NCBI RefSeq assembly: GCF_002563775.1
Contig: NZ_PDJO01000001.1
Location: forward strand, 1-64,000
DNA: 64,000 nucleotides
Direction: 5' to 3'
Source of the DNA: Thioclava sp. ES.031
GTDB lineage: Bacteria; Pseudomonadota; Alphaproteobacteria; Rhodobacterales; Rhodobacteraceae
The position numbers were made by a program, and so were the translations under genes. The first letter of the stretch is position 1. Every line of letters begins with the position of its first letter. The notes beneath the pieces are model-generated. The model did not search any database, was not told the origin of the DNA, and worked only from the letters and a program-made list of their open reading frames with translations. This document shows, piece after piece, positions 8,940 through 17,853 of this stretch.

Positions 8940-9776
8940 ATGCTGCCCGATTTGCTGATCGAACCGATTGTCCGCGCCGCGCTGGTCGAAGACCTTTCGC
9001 CCATGGGCGACGCGACGACCAATGCGGTGATCCCGGCGGGCAAAACCTATTCCGCGCGGCTGAAAGCGCGCGAAAATGGCGTTGTTTCGGGAATGCAGGT
9101 CGCGGCGATGGCGTTCCGGCTGGTCGATCCGACGCTGCGCGTGTCGATCCTGATCGCCGATGGCAAACCGTGCAAGGCTGGGGAGACCTTGCTGACGGTC
9201 GACGGATCGGCGGCCTCGATTCTGATGGCGGAGCGTGTTGCGTTGAATTTCGCGGGCCGTCTGAGCGGGATCGCCACGAAAACCGCGGGTTTTGTCGCGA
9301 AAACCGAAGGCACCAAGGCGCGTATCACCTGTACGCGGAAGACCACGCCGGGGCTGCGTGTTCTGGAGAAGGCCGCAGTGACCCATGGTGGCGGTTTTAA
9401 CCATCGTTACGGCCTGTCCGACGCGATCCTGATCAAGGACAACCATATCGCGGCGGCTGGTGGCGTGCGCGCGGTGCTCGAAGCGGCGAAAGCGGCGCGC
9501 AGCCACATGATGCGGATCGAGCTGGAAGTCGACACGCTGCGCCAGATGGAAGAGGCGCTGAAGATCGGCGGGGCCGATGTCATTCTACTCGACAATATGG
9601 ACAGCGCGGAACTGCGCGCGGCCGTGGCGCTGAATGCGGGCCGCGTGGTTCTGGAAGCCTCGGGAAACATGACGCTCGAGCGGATCGCCGAAGTGGCGGC
9701 GACCGGTGTGGATTACATCTCCTCCGGTGCGCTCACCCATTCGGCCCGGACGCTCGATCTGGGCCTCGATTTCTGA
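8940..9776 (+). CDS. nadC: Nicotinate-nucleotide pyrophosphorylase (quinolinate phosphoribosyltransferase)
   Basis: Converts quinolinate and PRPP to nicotinate mononucleotide, the third step of de novo NAD synthesis. Family motifs are TCTRKTTPGLRVLEKAA, HGGGFNHRYGLSDAILIKDN, DVILLDNM and YISSGALTHSA. The 278 residues are normal. The start is one base after the nadB stop. It ends the rightward block; the next gene converges with a four-base gap. Confidence 0.97.
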   Translation: MLPDLLIEPIVRAALVEDLSPMGDATTNAVIPAGKTYSARLKARENGVVSGMQVAAMAFRLVDPTLRVSILIADGKPCKAGETLLTVDGSAASILMAERVALNFAGRLSGIATKTAGFVAKTEGTKARITCTRKTTPGLRVLEKAAVTHGGGFNHRYGLSDAILIKDNHIAAAGGVRAVLEAAKAARSHMMRIELEVDTLRQMEEALKIGGADVILLDNMDSAELRAAVALNAGRVVLEASGNMTLERIAEVAATGVDYISSGALTHSARTLDLGLDF

Positions 9777-9780
9777 GAAT

Positions 9781-10266
9781 TCAGCCGAGATAGTCTCTGA
9801 ATTCGGCGCGCACGGCCTCATAGACCGAGCGTTTGAAGGGCACGATATTCTCGACCAGCTCGTCGAAGGGCATCCACTGCCAGACCGAGAATTCGGGATG
9901 GTCGGTCTCGATCTGCACCTGATCGTCGGAGCCGAGGAAGCGCATCAGGAACCATTTCTGCTCCTGCCCACGCCACCGACCGTTCCAGATTTTTGGCACA
10001 AGATCATTCGGCAGGTCGTAGCGCACCCAATCGGAGGTTTTGGCGACGATTTCGACGAGATCGGGGTTCACCCCGGTCTCTTCTTCCAGCTCGCGTAGGG
10101 CTGCTTCTTTCGGCTTCTCACCCTTGTCGATCCCGCCTTGCGGCATCTGCCACGCCGGGCCGGGATTGTCGATGCGCTGGCCTGCGAACACGAGGCCAGC
10201 GGGGTTCATCAACACGACGCCGACATTGCGGCGGTAAGGAAGTTTAACGATCTCTTCGGGGGTCAT
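9781..10266 (-). CDS. rppH: RNA pyrophosphohydrolase (Nudix)
   Basis: Removes pyrophosphate from the 5' end of mRNA, or acts on dinucleoside polyphosphates (RppH/NudH/IalA group). The protein begins [20 protein letters not shown]. The Nudix box covers [20 protein letters not shown] around residues 44-63. Family markers [10 protein letters not shown] and SDWVRYDLP are present. The ATG at 10266 is preferred over a TTG at 10299, which would read through a terminator hairpin. No clear Shine-Dalgarno is seen; the hairpin T-tract ends just before the ATG. The protein has 161 residues and is downstream of ctpA. Confidence 0.93.
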   Translation of the reverse strand: MTPEEIVKLPYRRNVGVVLMNPAGLVFAGQRIDNPGPAWQMPQGGIDKGEKPKEAALRELEEETGVNPDLVEIVAKTSDWVRYDLPNDLVPKIWNGRWRGQEQKWFLMRFLGSDDQVQIETDHPEFSVWQWMPFDELVENIVPFKRSVYEAVRAEFRDYLG

Positions 10267-10298
10267 ATGAAAAAGGGGCCCGAAGGCCCCTTCCCTCA
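10267..10298 (-). terminator. Rho-independent terminator after ctpA, abutting the rppH start
   Basis: On the minus strand the hairpin AAGGGGCC-TTCG-GGCCCCTT (10273-10292) is followed by a short T run. It begins right after the ctpA stop and ends at the rppH ATG, so it can both terminate ctpA transcription and occupy the space where an rppH ribosome-binding site would be. Confidence 0.8.
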
Positions 10299-11708
10299 AT
10301 TCTGCTGCGTGTCGGATTTGCCATCGTCGCTGGGCGCTTCGGCCTTCTGCGTCGAGGCGGTGTCAGCCGTCGTCTCGGGGGCGATGGCCGAGAGGCCTTT
10401 GATCAGGTCGATTGCGTAGGACATCTGGAAATCTTCCATCCGGCGCTTCGCGGCCTCTTCGGCTTTCGCGCGCTCGTCCTCGGCCTGCTGCTTCTCGTCC
10501 TCGGTCATCGAGTCGTTGGTGATCGCACCCTTCAGATCGGCCTCGGAGGTCATCTTGCGGGCGTTATCGCCTTCGGCGGCCTTATCCTCGGATTTCGGCT
10601 GATCGGGCTGCGGCACGACCACGTCGGGGGCGATGCCCAGCGACTGGATCGAGCGGCCCGACGGCGTGTAGTAGCGCGCGGTGGTCAGACGCATCGCGCC
10701 CTCGCCCTGGATCGGCATGACCGTCTGGACCGAGCCTTTACCGAAGCTCTTGGTGCCGACGACGATCGCGCGGTGATGATCCTGCAGCGCACCGGTAACG
10801 ATTTCCGACGCCGAGGCCGAACCACCGTTGATGAGCACGACGATCGGCTTGCCGTCCGCCATGTCGCCTGCGGTCGCGTTGAAGCGCTCGCTATCCTGCG
10901 GGTTCCGGCCGCGAGTGGAGACGATCTCGCCCTTGTCGAGGAACGCATCCGCCGTCTTGATCGCCTGCGTCAGCAGACCGCCGGGGTTGTTGCGCAGATC
11001 GACGATGAAACCATCGACCTTGTCCATGCCGCCGACTTCTTTCACCTGCTCCTTGATCGAGGATTCGAGGTTCGGGAAGGTCTGGTCGTTGAACGTGGTG
11101 ATGCGCAGGATGACGGTATCGCCGTCATGGCGGCCCTTCACGGCGGTCAGCTTGATCGTGTCGCGGGTCAGCGTGACGTCGAACGGATCCTGCTCGCCTT
11201 CGCGCACGATGGTCACGGTGATGTCCGAACCGACCGGCCCGCGCATCTTGTCCACCGCCTGATCGAGCGGGATACCCATCAGGGACTCGCCATCGACCGC
11301 GGTGATGAAATCGCCGGACTTGATGCCAGCCTCGGCCGCGGGCGTGCCGTCCATCGGCGAGACGACTTTCACGAAGCCGTCTTCCTGCGTGACCTCGATG
11401 CCGAGACCGCCGAAGGAGCCGCGCGTCTGGACGCGCATGTCGCTGTAATCGGAGGGCGGCAGGTAGCTGGAATGCGGATCGAGCGAGCTGAGCATGCCGT
11501 TGATCGCGGCTTCGATCAGCTTCTTGCTGTCCACCGGCTCAACGTAGTCCTGGCGGATTTTCTCGAAAATGTCGCCGAACAGGTCCAGCTGCTGGTAGAC
11601 GGTCTCGTTGCGTTTCGTTTCTTCGGCCATCAGCGGCGCCGCGACTTGCGTGGACAAAAGCGCCCCCGCGAGCGTGCCGCCAACCGCTGCCATCATGAAC
11701 TTTTTCAT
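10296..11708 (-). CDS. ctpA: Carboxyl-terminal processing protease CtpA (S41 family, periplasmic)
   Basis: A serine/lysine protease that trims periplasmic and envelope proteins. It has an N-terminal signal segment [20 protein letters not shown], a PDZ domain ([10 protein letters not shown] to [12 protein letters not shown], about residues 80-165), and an S41 core. The catalytic Ser is in [19 protein letters not shown] and the Lys in [12 protein letters not shown]. The C-terminal part is acidic and rich in Glu, Lys and Ala, possibly coiled coil, then low complexity. The ATG at 11708 is chosen with AAGGG upstream, over an upstream in-frame start lacking the signal. 470 residues. It follows the EnvC-like gene after two bases, a conserved pairing in this family. 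Confidence 0.94.
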   Translation of the reverse strand: MKKFMMAAVGGTLAGALLSTQVAAPLMAEETKRNETVYQQLDLFGDIFEKIRQDYVEPVDSKKLIEAAINGMLSSLDPHSSYLPPSDYSDMRVQTRGSFGGLGIEVTQEDGFVKVVSPMDGTPAAEAGIKSGDFITAVDGESLMGIPLDQAVDKMRGPVGSDITVTIVREGEQDPFDVTLTRDTIKLTAVKGRHDGDTVILRITTFNDQTFPNLESSIKEQVKEVGGMDKVDGFIVDLRNNPGGLLTQAIKTADAFLDKGEIVSTRGRNPQDSERFNATAGDMADGKPIVVLINGGSASASEIVTGALQDHHRAIVVGTKSFGKGSVQTVMPIQGEGAMRLTTARYYTPSGRSIQSLGIAPDVVVPQPDQPKSEDKAAEGDNARKMTSEADLKGAITNDSMTEDEKQQAEDERAKAEEAAKRRMEDFQMSYAIDLIKGLSAIAPETTADTASTQKAEAPSDDGKSDTQQN

Positions 11709-11710
11709 AC

Positions 11711-12856
11711 TCAACCCTTGTCGTCTTTTGTCTGGATGAACCACGGCGTCGGGTCCACGGGCTTACCGCCCTCTCTCAGTTCCAAATAAAGCGTCTCGCT
11801 GCGATCTGCACCAGCGCCATCTGTCGCCGCCTGCACGAATTCCTTGCCGAATTCCTTCGCTCCCGGCTGAATTCCGCCCATCAAACCAATGGGCGTGCCC
11901 TTTGGCAGCACGTCTCCGACCTCACCATAGACGGTTCCGAGGCCCGCAAGAACCAGAAGATATCCATCTGCGGGTTCGAGAACCATCACATTTCCGTAGT
12001 CGAGCAACGGACCACGGTAGCGAATTGTCGCAGCCCAGGGCGTTGTGACCAAGGAGCCCGGCTCACTTGCGATCACGAGGCCGGGACGTTTGATCCCCGC
12101 GGCATCGGGCTCGTTGAAGCTCCGCAGAACCGAGCCGATCACCGGGAGATTCAGCGTGCCTTTCGCGCCCGCGAAGTCGCCGCGCGGCGGGCCGATATCG
12201 TTTTCCATATCGCTCAGGCCCGTCGCGAAGCCTTCGAGCGTATCGGCGCTTTGCACCAGCGCGGTCAGCTCCTCGGGTTCTTCGAGATAGCGCTGGGGCA
12301 GTTTCTCACGGCGTTCCGAGATCGCCTCGGACAGCGCGGTGCGCGCCTTGGTCACCGAAACCATCCCCGCTTCCAGCGTCTCACGCGCGTTTTCCTGCAG
12401 CTTGCGGAGCGTCGCGATCTCCTTGAGGTGGACGCTCAGCTTCTGCGCCTCTTCCTGCAAGGCCGGCGCGACCGAAGACAGCACCATCCCCGAGCGGGCC
12501 GAGCCTTCGGGACCCGAGGGATGCAACAACAGAAGCGGCCCGTCGGATTGCTGCATCGTCGACATCACGGCCAGCAGCCCGCCAAGCTCCTCGCGTTTCG
12601 CGTCGAACCCTTGCTTGATCTCGCGCTCGCGGATCGCGGCCCGGCGCAACCCGTCGCGCAACGCGCTCAGCCCCTGTTCATAGGCGTGGATCGTTTTCGT
12701 CAGCGCCGCGATGCGGTCGGATTTCGACTGCGCCGCATCGAGCGCGGTGATCGCTTTGCGCAGATCGGCCGAGGCCTTGAGTGCGGCGTCGCCCGATCCT
12801 TCCGCCCAAAGCGGCCCGGCCGAGATCAGTAGAGCTGCGAGGGCGGCACGGATCAC
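11711..12856 (-). CDS. EnvC-like murein hydrolase activator (degenerate LytM/M23 domain)
   Basis: A secreted coiled-coil protein likely to activate amidases in cell division. The start is probably the GTG at 12856, which overlaps the gpmI stop (GTGA) and gives a signal peptide VIRAALAALLISAGPLWAEG. Long helical segments (about residues 25-220, rich in Lys, Glu, Ala and Leu) precede a C-terminal LytM-like domain from about 250 to 375. The catalytic His/Asp of active M23 peptidases are not recognisable: RPGLVIASE and YLLVLAGLG stand at the usual HxxxD and HxH positions. This supports an activator rather than a peptidase. 381 residues. Confidence 0.85.
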   Translation of the reverse strand: MIRAALAALLISAGPLWAEGSGDAALKASADLRKAITALDAAQSKSDRIAALTKTIHAYEQGLSALRDGLRRAAIREREIKQGFDAKREELGGLLAVMSTMQQSDGPLLLLHPSGPEGSARSGMVLSSVAPALQEEAQKLSVHLKEIATLRKLQENARETLEAGMVSVTKARTALSEAISERREKLPQRYLEEPEELTALVQSADTLEGFATGLSDMENDIGPPRGDFAGAKGTLNLPVIGSVLRSFNEPDAAGIKRPGLVIASEPGSLVTTPWAATIRYRGPLLDYGNVMVLEPADGYLLVLAGLGTVYGEVGDVLPKGTPIGLMGGIQPGAKEFGKEFVQAATDGAGADRSETLYLELREGGKPVDPTPWFIQTKDDKG

Positions 12857-14376
12857 GATACGATCAGGCTCTTTCCGGTCATTTCCTCGGGCTGCTCGAT
12901 CTGCATGAGTTCCAGCAGCGTCGGCGCGAGATCCGCGAGCCGACCTTCGCGCAGCTTGGCGCCCTCGGGTCCACCGACCAGTGAGACCGGAACGAGGTTC
13001 GTCGTATGCGCAGTATGCGGCCCGCCGGTTTCCGGATCGATCATGGTTTCGCAATTGCCGTGATCGGCGGTAATGATCATCGCGCCGCCCGCAGCCTCCA
13101 GCGCCTCGACGACGCGGCCGATATCGTGGTCGATCTCTTCCACCGCAGCGATCGCGGCTTCCAGCGAGCCGGTATGGCCGACCATATCGGGATTGGCGTA
13201 GTTCACGATGATCAGGTCGTACCCGGTCTCGATCGCCTCGACGAATTTGTCGGTGACTTCCGGTGCGCTCATCTCGGGCTGCAGGTCATAGGTCGCGACC
13301 TTGGGCGATTTCGGCATGTAGCGGTCTTCGCCTTCCCACGGCTCCTCCTTGCCGCCGTTGAGGAAGAAGGTCACATGCGGGTATTTCTCGGTCTCGGCGA
13401 GGTGAAACTGGCTAAGCCCTTGTTTCGAAATCCATTCGCCGAGCGTGTTGACGATCTCGCGCTTCGGATAGGCGGTCTTCATATAGGCGTTATGCTTGTC
13501 GGAATACTCGACCATCCCCAGCAGCGCCGCCCATTTCGGACGCGAGCCGGTCTCGAATTCCGAGAAGTCCGGCTCGCCGATCGCGCGCAGGATTTCACGG
13601 GCCCGGTCAGCGCGGAAATTGAGACAGAAGAACCCGTCGCCATCCTTTGCGCCCTCGTAATCGCCGATCACGGTGGGCTTGATGAATTCGTCCATTTCCT
13701 TCTTGTCGTAGCTGGCTTCGACCGCGGCCACGGCGGTGTCGGCCCCCTGCCCTTTGCCGTTGATCATCGCGTCATAGGCAAGGCCCACGCGCTCCCAACG
13801 ATTGTCGCGGTCCATCGCGTAATAGCGCCCATCGACCGTGACGACCGTGCAGCCTTCGGGCAGCCGGTCGCAGAGATCGGAGACGAAGGACTTCGCGCTA
13901 TCGGGTGCCACATCGCGCCCGTCGGTGATCGCGTGGATCAGCACCGGAACGCCCGCCTCCGAGACCATCTTTGCCGCGGCGAGCGTATGTTCGATATGGC
14001 CATGCACGCCACCGTCCGAGATGACGCCCATCAGATGCGCCCGCCCGCCGCTCTCTTTCATCGTGTCGATGAAGGACAGGATCGCCTCGTTCTTGAAGAA
14101 AGACCCGTCCTCGATCGCCAGATCGATCTGGCCCAGATCCATCGCCACCACCCGGCCTGCGCCGATATTGGTATGGCCGACCTCGGAATTGCCCATCTGA
14201 CCGCTCGGCAGACCGACATCGGGGCCGAAGGTCACCAGCGTCGATTTCGCCGGGTTGTTCCACAGGACACGGTCGAGGTTCGGGGTATCGGCCAGCAGGG
14301 GCGCGTTGCCTTCGCGCTCCTTTCGCTCGCCAAAGCCATCGAGAATGCACAGGACGACGGGTTTCGGGCGGGTCAT
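12853..14376 (-). CDS. gpmI: 2,3-bisphosphoglycerate-independent phosphoglycerate mutase
   Basis: Interconverts 3- and 2-phosphoglycerate in glycolysis, using two Mn ions and a phosphoserine intermediate. The start MTRPKPVVLCILDGFGER and the nucleophile loop GQMGNSEVGHTNIGAGR (Ser near residue 64) are diagnostic. HAITDGRDVAP, NFRADRAREI, IVNYANPDMVGHTG and ITADHGNCE supply metal ligands. The 507 residues are normal. An AGGAGG site precedes the ATG. It overlaps the EnvC-like gene by four bases. Confidence 0.97.
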   Translation of the reverse strand: MTRPKPVVLCILDGFGERKEREGNAPLLADTPNLDRVLWNNPAKSTLVTFGPDVGLPSGQMGNSEVGHTNIGAGRVVAMDLGQIDLAIEDGSFFKNEAILSFIDTMKESGGRAHLMGVISDGGVHGHIEHTLAAAKMVSEAGVPVLIHAITDGRDVAPDSAKSFVSDLCDRLPEGCTVVTVDGRYYAMDRDNRWERVGLAYDAMINGKGQGADTAVAAVEASYDKKEMDEFIKPTVIGDYEGAKDGDGFFCLNFRADRAREILRAIGEPDFSEFETGSRPKWAALLGMVEYSDKHNAYMKTAYPKREIVNTLGEWISKQGLSQFHLAETEKYPHVTFFLNGGKEEPWEGEDRYMPKSPKVATYDLQPEMSAPEVTDKFVEAIETGYDLIIVNYANPDMVGHTGSLEAAIAAVEEIDHDIGRVVEALEAAGGAMIITADHGNCETMIDPETGGPHTAHTTNLVPVSLVGGPEGAKLREGRLADLAPTLLELMQIEQPEEMTGKSLIVS

Positions 14377-14446
14377 GGCGGCCTCCTAATCTGTTGCCCC
14401 CTCATACGCCTCGCAAGCCGTCGCGGCAACCGGGGGCTTGTGCGCC

Positions 14447-15166
14447 TCAGGCCTGGAACATGATCCGCCGGGCTTTCTTCTCATAGCTGAGGATTTCGGT
14501 CTGTCGCGTGGCCTCGAGTAGCGTCGAGAGCGCCGCGTCTGGCTTGTTCATGTAGCGCCGACGCAGGTCCAGCACGACCGCGCCACCATCTCGGATCACC
14601 CGCATCATAAGGTCGAGATAGTCGCCGATCGGATAGTGGAAACCGCAGGAAATCAGGCTGGTGACGAGATCGCCCGTGACCCCCTCCAGAGCATCAGGCT
14701 GCTTGACCGGGTTGAGCGTCTCGACAGCGTCGGCGCCATTGTCGCGCAGAAACGCCGCCGCCGCGTCGAGCGAAGCATAGCCCGCTCCGGTATCGCTCCA
14801 GAAATGGTATTGCTCCGGGGTTTCCTCGATATCGATCAGGGTCACGGCGCAATCGTAATCCTTGATCAGCAACGCGTCGTTGAGACCCTGTCCGCAGCCG
14901 ATGTCGATCACATGGGTCGGGCGTCGACTGGTTTCCTGAAGCGCCTTGCGTAGCGGGAGATACTCGGTGAAGACCTCGGCGAGCGCCCCGCGGAAGATCT
15001 CCTCGTTGCGGGCCCCGACTTCTTCCAGCGCGGGCTCCCTGTCGCCAGCTTCCCAGGCCTTGCGCGCGGTGCCGGAAATCTGGCGCGTGCGCTGGAAGCC
15101 CATCAGCATCATCGCCTCGCGCGAAATGGACGCGCCGGAAATGTTCATGTCGCGAAGTGTATTCAT
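14447..15166 (-). CDS. Class I SAM-dependent methyltransferase-like protein
   Basis: The glycine-rich motif VIDIGCGQGLNDALLI (about residue 86-101) with LIDIEETPEQYHFW and VIRDGGAVVLDLR shows a class I Rossmann methyltransferase fold. The substrate is unknown. The N-terminal about 75 residues have no motif I recognise. The ATG at 15166 (239 residues) is chosen; an ATG at 15190 would add eight residues. It sits between rlmH and gpmI on the same strand, 111 bases after rlmH, so it may have its own promoter. It may be an inserted gene in an otherwise conserved housekeeping run. Confidence 0.7.
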   Translation of the reverse strand: MNTLRDMNISGASISREAMMLMGFQRTRQISGTARKAWEAGDREPALEEVGARNEEIFRGALAEVFTEYLPLRKALQETSRRPTHVIDIGCGQGLNDALLIKDYDCAVTLIDIEETPEQYHFWSDTGAGYASLDAAAAFLRDNGADAVETLNPVKQPDALEGVTGDLVTSLISCGFHYPIGDYLDLMMRVIRDGGAVVLDLRRRYMNKPDAALSTLLEATRQTEILSYEKKARRIMFQA

Positions 15167-15277
15167 GGAGCCTGACCTGCTGGACATCATTTTCTGACGC
15201 AGCGTAACGTTGCCGCGACACGGCGCAAGCCGTTGATGAGAGCTCAGGATAAAATGGCACAGGTTAAGATGTGCTGA

Positions 15278-15745
15278 TCAGACGCGGTGATAGGGGGTGC
15301 CGGCGATGATCTGTCCGGCGCGGTAAATCTGCTCGGTCAGCATGACGCGGGCCAGCAGATGCGGCCAGACCATCTTTCCGAAGGAGATGGAGAACTCCGC
15401 GCGGCTGCGCAGGGACGGGTCGATCCCGTCCGCGCCGCCGATCACGAAAGCCACATCGCGCGCCTGATCGCGCCAGCCTTGCAGCTTCGTGGCGAATTCC
15501 GGCGAGGAAATCAGGTTGCCGCGCTCGTCGAGCGTGACGATCACCGATCCGTCGGGAATGGCGCGGCTCAGCAGGTCGGCCTCCGCGCCCTGCCCCAGGC
15601 CTTTCTTGTCTTCGACTTCAACGACGGAAGCCGGGCCGAGCCCGAAGGCGCGCCCGGATTTCTCGAAGCGTTTCAGGTAGTCGTCGATCAACTCGCGCTC
15701 GGGCCCCTTGCGCAAGCGGCCCACCGCGCAGATCGTGATCTTCAT
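15278..15745 (-). CDS. rlmH: 23S rRNA (pseudouridine1915-N3)-methyltransferase RlmH
   Basis: SPOUT-fold methyltransferase acting on helix 69 of 23S rRNA in the assembled ribosome. The start MKITICAVGRLRKGPERELI and the C-terminal knot FVIGGADGIDPSLRSRAEFS to MLTEQIYRAGQIIAGTPYHR are nearly diagnostic. 155 residues, normal. It is ten bases downstream of rsfS, the usual partner, and both act on the large ribosomal subunit. Confidence 0.97.
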   Translation of the reverse strand: MKITICAVGRLRKGPERELIDDYLKRFEKSGRAFGLGPASVVEVEDKKGLGQGAEADLLSRAIPDGSVIVTLDERGNLISSPEFATKLQGWRDQARDVAFVIGGADGIDPSLRSRAEFSISFGKMVWPHLLARVMLTEQIYRAGQIIAGTPYHRV

Positions 15746-15755
15746 GCAGCCGAAC

Positions 15756-16118
15756 TCAGACGGGGGCGCCCGCGGGCATCCACATCTTTTCCAGCTGATA
15801 GAACTCGCGCACTTCCGGGCGGAAGACGTGAACGATGACGTCGGAGCTGTCGATCAGCACCCAGTCGCCCTGGTCCTTGCCCTCGACTTTGCAAGCCCGG
15901 TCGAAATCGTGCTTCAGCCGTTCGGTCAGTTTCTCGGCGATGGCGCTGACCTGACGCGTGCTGCGCCCGGAGCAGATCACCATGTAGTCACCGATCGACG
16001 ACCGACCGCGCAGGTCGATGGTCACGATATCTTCGGCCTTATCGTCTTCGAGGGAAGAGATGACGCGCGCGAGGATTTGCTCGCTCGTCGCTTCGGCATT
16101 CGTGGCCTTTGCACTCAT
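15756..16118 (-). CDS. rsfS: Ribosome silencing factor RsfS
   Basis: Binds ribosomal protein L14 and blocks subunit joining when nutrients fall. Motifs are IGDYMVICSGRSTRQVSAIA, DQGDWVLIDSSDVIVHVF and FYQLEKMW. The ATG at 16118 (120 residues) has an AAGGCAG-like site. An upstream in-frame ATG at 16151 would add eleven residues without a ribosome-binding site. It is first in the run to rlmH. The 132 bases upstream, up to the mscS stop, hold nothing else recognised. Confidence 0.94.
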   Translation of the reverse strand: MSAKATNAEATSEQILARVISSLEDDKAEDIVTIDLRGRSSIGDYMVICSGRSTRQVSAIAEKLTERLKHDFDRACKVEGKDQGDWVLIDSSDVIVHVFRPEVREFYQLEKMWMPAGAPV

Positions 16119-16250
16119 GGCCGCTGCCTTTGTGCCGGCATCACTCGGCACGATGGAAAGATGAGACAGGACATGGTCCTCCAGATGTTACGCGCCGAAA
16201 TGGCCCCGGCGCTGGACGTCCTTCGAAAATAGCATCCCGAAGGTTCAATT

Positions 16251-17606
16251 TCAATTTTCATGCGGCGAATTTTCGCTATGCGTTTCCGGCCCGGGTTGCA
16301 AGTCCAGTTGCGAACCTTCGAGCACGCGCACTTCGCGCTGCGGGAACGGGATCGAAATGCCGTTCGCCTTGAACGTATCCCACAAGGCGAGGAACACCTG
16401 CCCGCGCACGTTCGTCAGCCCTTCGACGGGGTCGGTGATCCAGAACCGCAGGAGATAATCGACCGAACTGTCCCCGAAACCGGTCACGTGACAGACGGTC
16501 GGGCGGTTCTTCAAAACGCGGTTCACCGATTGCGCGGCCTCCACCGCCAGCTTGCGCACCACGTGCGGGTCGTCGTGATAGGAGGTGCCGAAGGGCAGGT
16601 CGATCCGCACGAATTCATTGGAATGCGACCAGTTGACCACCTGCCCGGTGATCAGGTCTTCGTTCGGGATCAGGTATTCCTTGCCGTCGCGCGTGACGAC
16701 CGAAACGTAGCGCGCGCCCAGCGAATTGATCCAGCCGAAGGTCTCGCCGAGGCTGATCACGTCGCCGGGCTTGATCGATTTATCCAGCAGGATGATCACG
16801 CCCGAGACGAGGTTCGACACGACTTTCTGCAGACCGAAGCCAAGGCCCACGCCGATCGCACCCGACAGAACCGCAAGCCCGGTCAGGTCGAAGCCCACCG
16901 CCTTGATCCCGATGAACAGTGCCGCGCCATAGAGCAGAACCTGCATCACCTTGATGACCAGCTCCGACATCGAGGGGCTGATATCCTCGTTTGTGCGCAG
17001 CCGCGCCGAGGTCTGCCCCGAGACGATCCGCGCGACCGACAGAAGGATCGTCGTCAGCACCAGCGCCTTGAGAACGCCGTAGGCCGTGATCCGGAAATCC
17101 CCGAACTCGACCGCCGTGCCGTTCAACAGCCGCACGGTCTCGTCCCACAGCCCGAGGTAATAGAGCGTCACCCAGATCCACGCGCCCCAGCGCACGATGC
17201 GGCGCAGAAGCGCGTTGCGGATCAACCGCGCGACAAGGCCGACGACCAGCCACGCCGTGACCAGCGTCGCCGCCAGCACCACGAGGAAGCGCCAGGAATA
17301 AAACCCCTTTGTCGCCTCGAGCACGAAAACCGAGCCCCAAGCGAAAAGAACGAAGAGGAAGCCGCGCAGACGTTGGCGGAACAGGATCAGCAGGCGTAGC
17401 TGGCGGGTCGAAAGCTCGCGCCTCCGCCCCCAGTCGTCGACTTTCGGCGCAAGCCAGATCCGTCCGAGATGGGCCAGCGCGAAACATGCCGCGATGATCC
17501 CGAATTGCCAGAGCCGCGAGGGCAACACCATCGAATTGAGGAAGATTTCGATCTGTGCCCAGATCGAAGCCAATATCTTGACGATGTCCCCATTCGCGAA
17601 ATCCAT
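16251..17606 (-). CDS. MscS-family mechanosensitive ion channel
   Basis: A membrane channel that opens under membrane tension to release osmolytes. It has 451 residues, longer than the small MscS, with about four predicted N-terminal membrane segments before the core. The pore-lining helix is LSGAIGVGLGFGLQKVVSNL, followed by SGVIILLDKSIKPGDVI. The beta domain contains NSLGARYVSVVTRDGKEYLI and the C-terminal alpha/beta domain FWITDPVEGL. It stands alone on the minus strand, divergent from leuC. Confidence 0.92.
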   Translation of the reverse strand: MDFANGDIVKILASIWAQIEIFLNSMVLPSRLWQFGIIAACFALAHLGRIWLAPKVDDWGRRRELSTRQLRLLILFRQRLRGFLFVLFAWGSVFVLEATKGFYSWRFLVVLAATLVTAWLVVGLVARLIRNALLRRIVRWGAWIWVTLYYLGLWDETVRLLNGTAVEFGDFRITAYGVLKALVLTTILLSVARIVSGQTSARLRTNEDISPSMSELVIKVMQVLLYGAALFIGIKAVGFDLTGLAVLSGAIGVGLGFGLQKVVSNLVSGVIILLDKSIKPGDVISLGETFGWINSLGARYVSVVTRDGKEYLIPNEDLITGQVVNWSHSNEFVRIDLPFGTSYHDDPHVVRKLAVEAAQSVNRVLKNRPTVCHVTGFGDSSVDYLLRFWITDPVEGLTNVRGQVFLALWDTFKANGISIPFPQREVRVLEGSQLDLQPGPETHSENSPHEN

Positions 17607-17693
17607 GGAAATGACGTTAGCCCGGTTTTGCGATCAGTCCAAACACGGACTCTTCGATTGCCTCAGCGTCGGATTCGCCGTATTTAGCGCCCC

Positions 17694-17780
17694 ATGACAC
17701 TCGTTTTCGACATGGATGACCGCGCCCGCCTCCGCGAGCGCTTCTACGGCGAAAGCCGCTCGGTGCTGGCACGACTTTGA
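17694..17780 (+). CDS. Possible 28-codon ORF in the leuC leader
   Basis: An ATG-to-TGA frame encodes [20 protein letters not shown] and eight more residues, in the gap between mscS and leuC. It has only four Leu codons, not consecutive, so it does not look like a classical leucine attenuator peptide. A GGGCG-TTCG-CGCCC hairpin follows at about 17797-17810. No homology is recognised. It may be a chance ORF in the leuC 5' region. Confidence 0.25.
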   Translation: MTLVFDMDDRARLRERFYGESRSVLARL

Positions 17781-17853
17781 CGGCGCGCCGCCCTTGGGCG
17801 TTCGCGCCCGCATACCCATGTCCAAAATCAGCTATCCAAAGAAAGTGAGAGCC

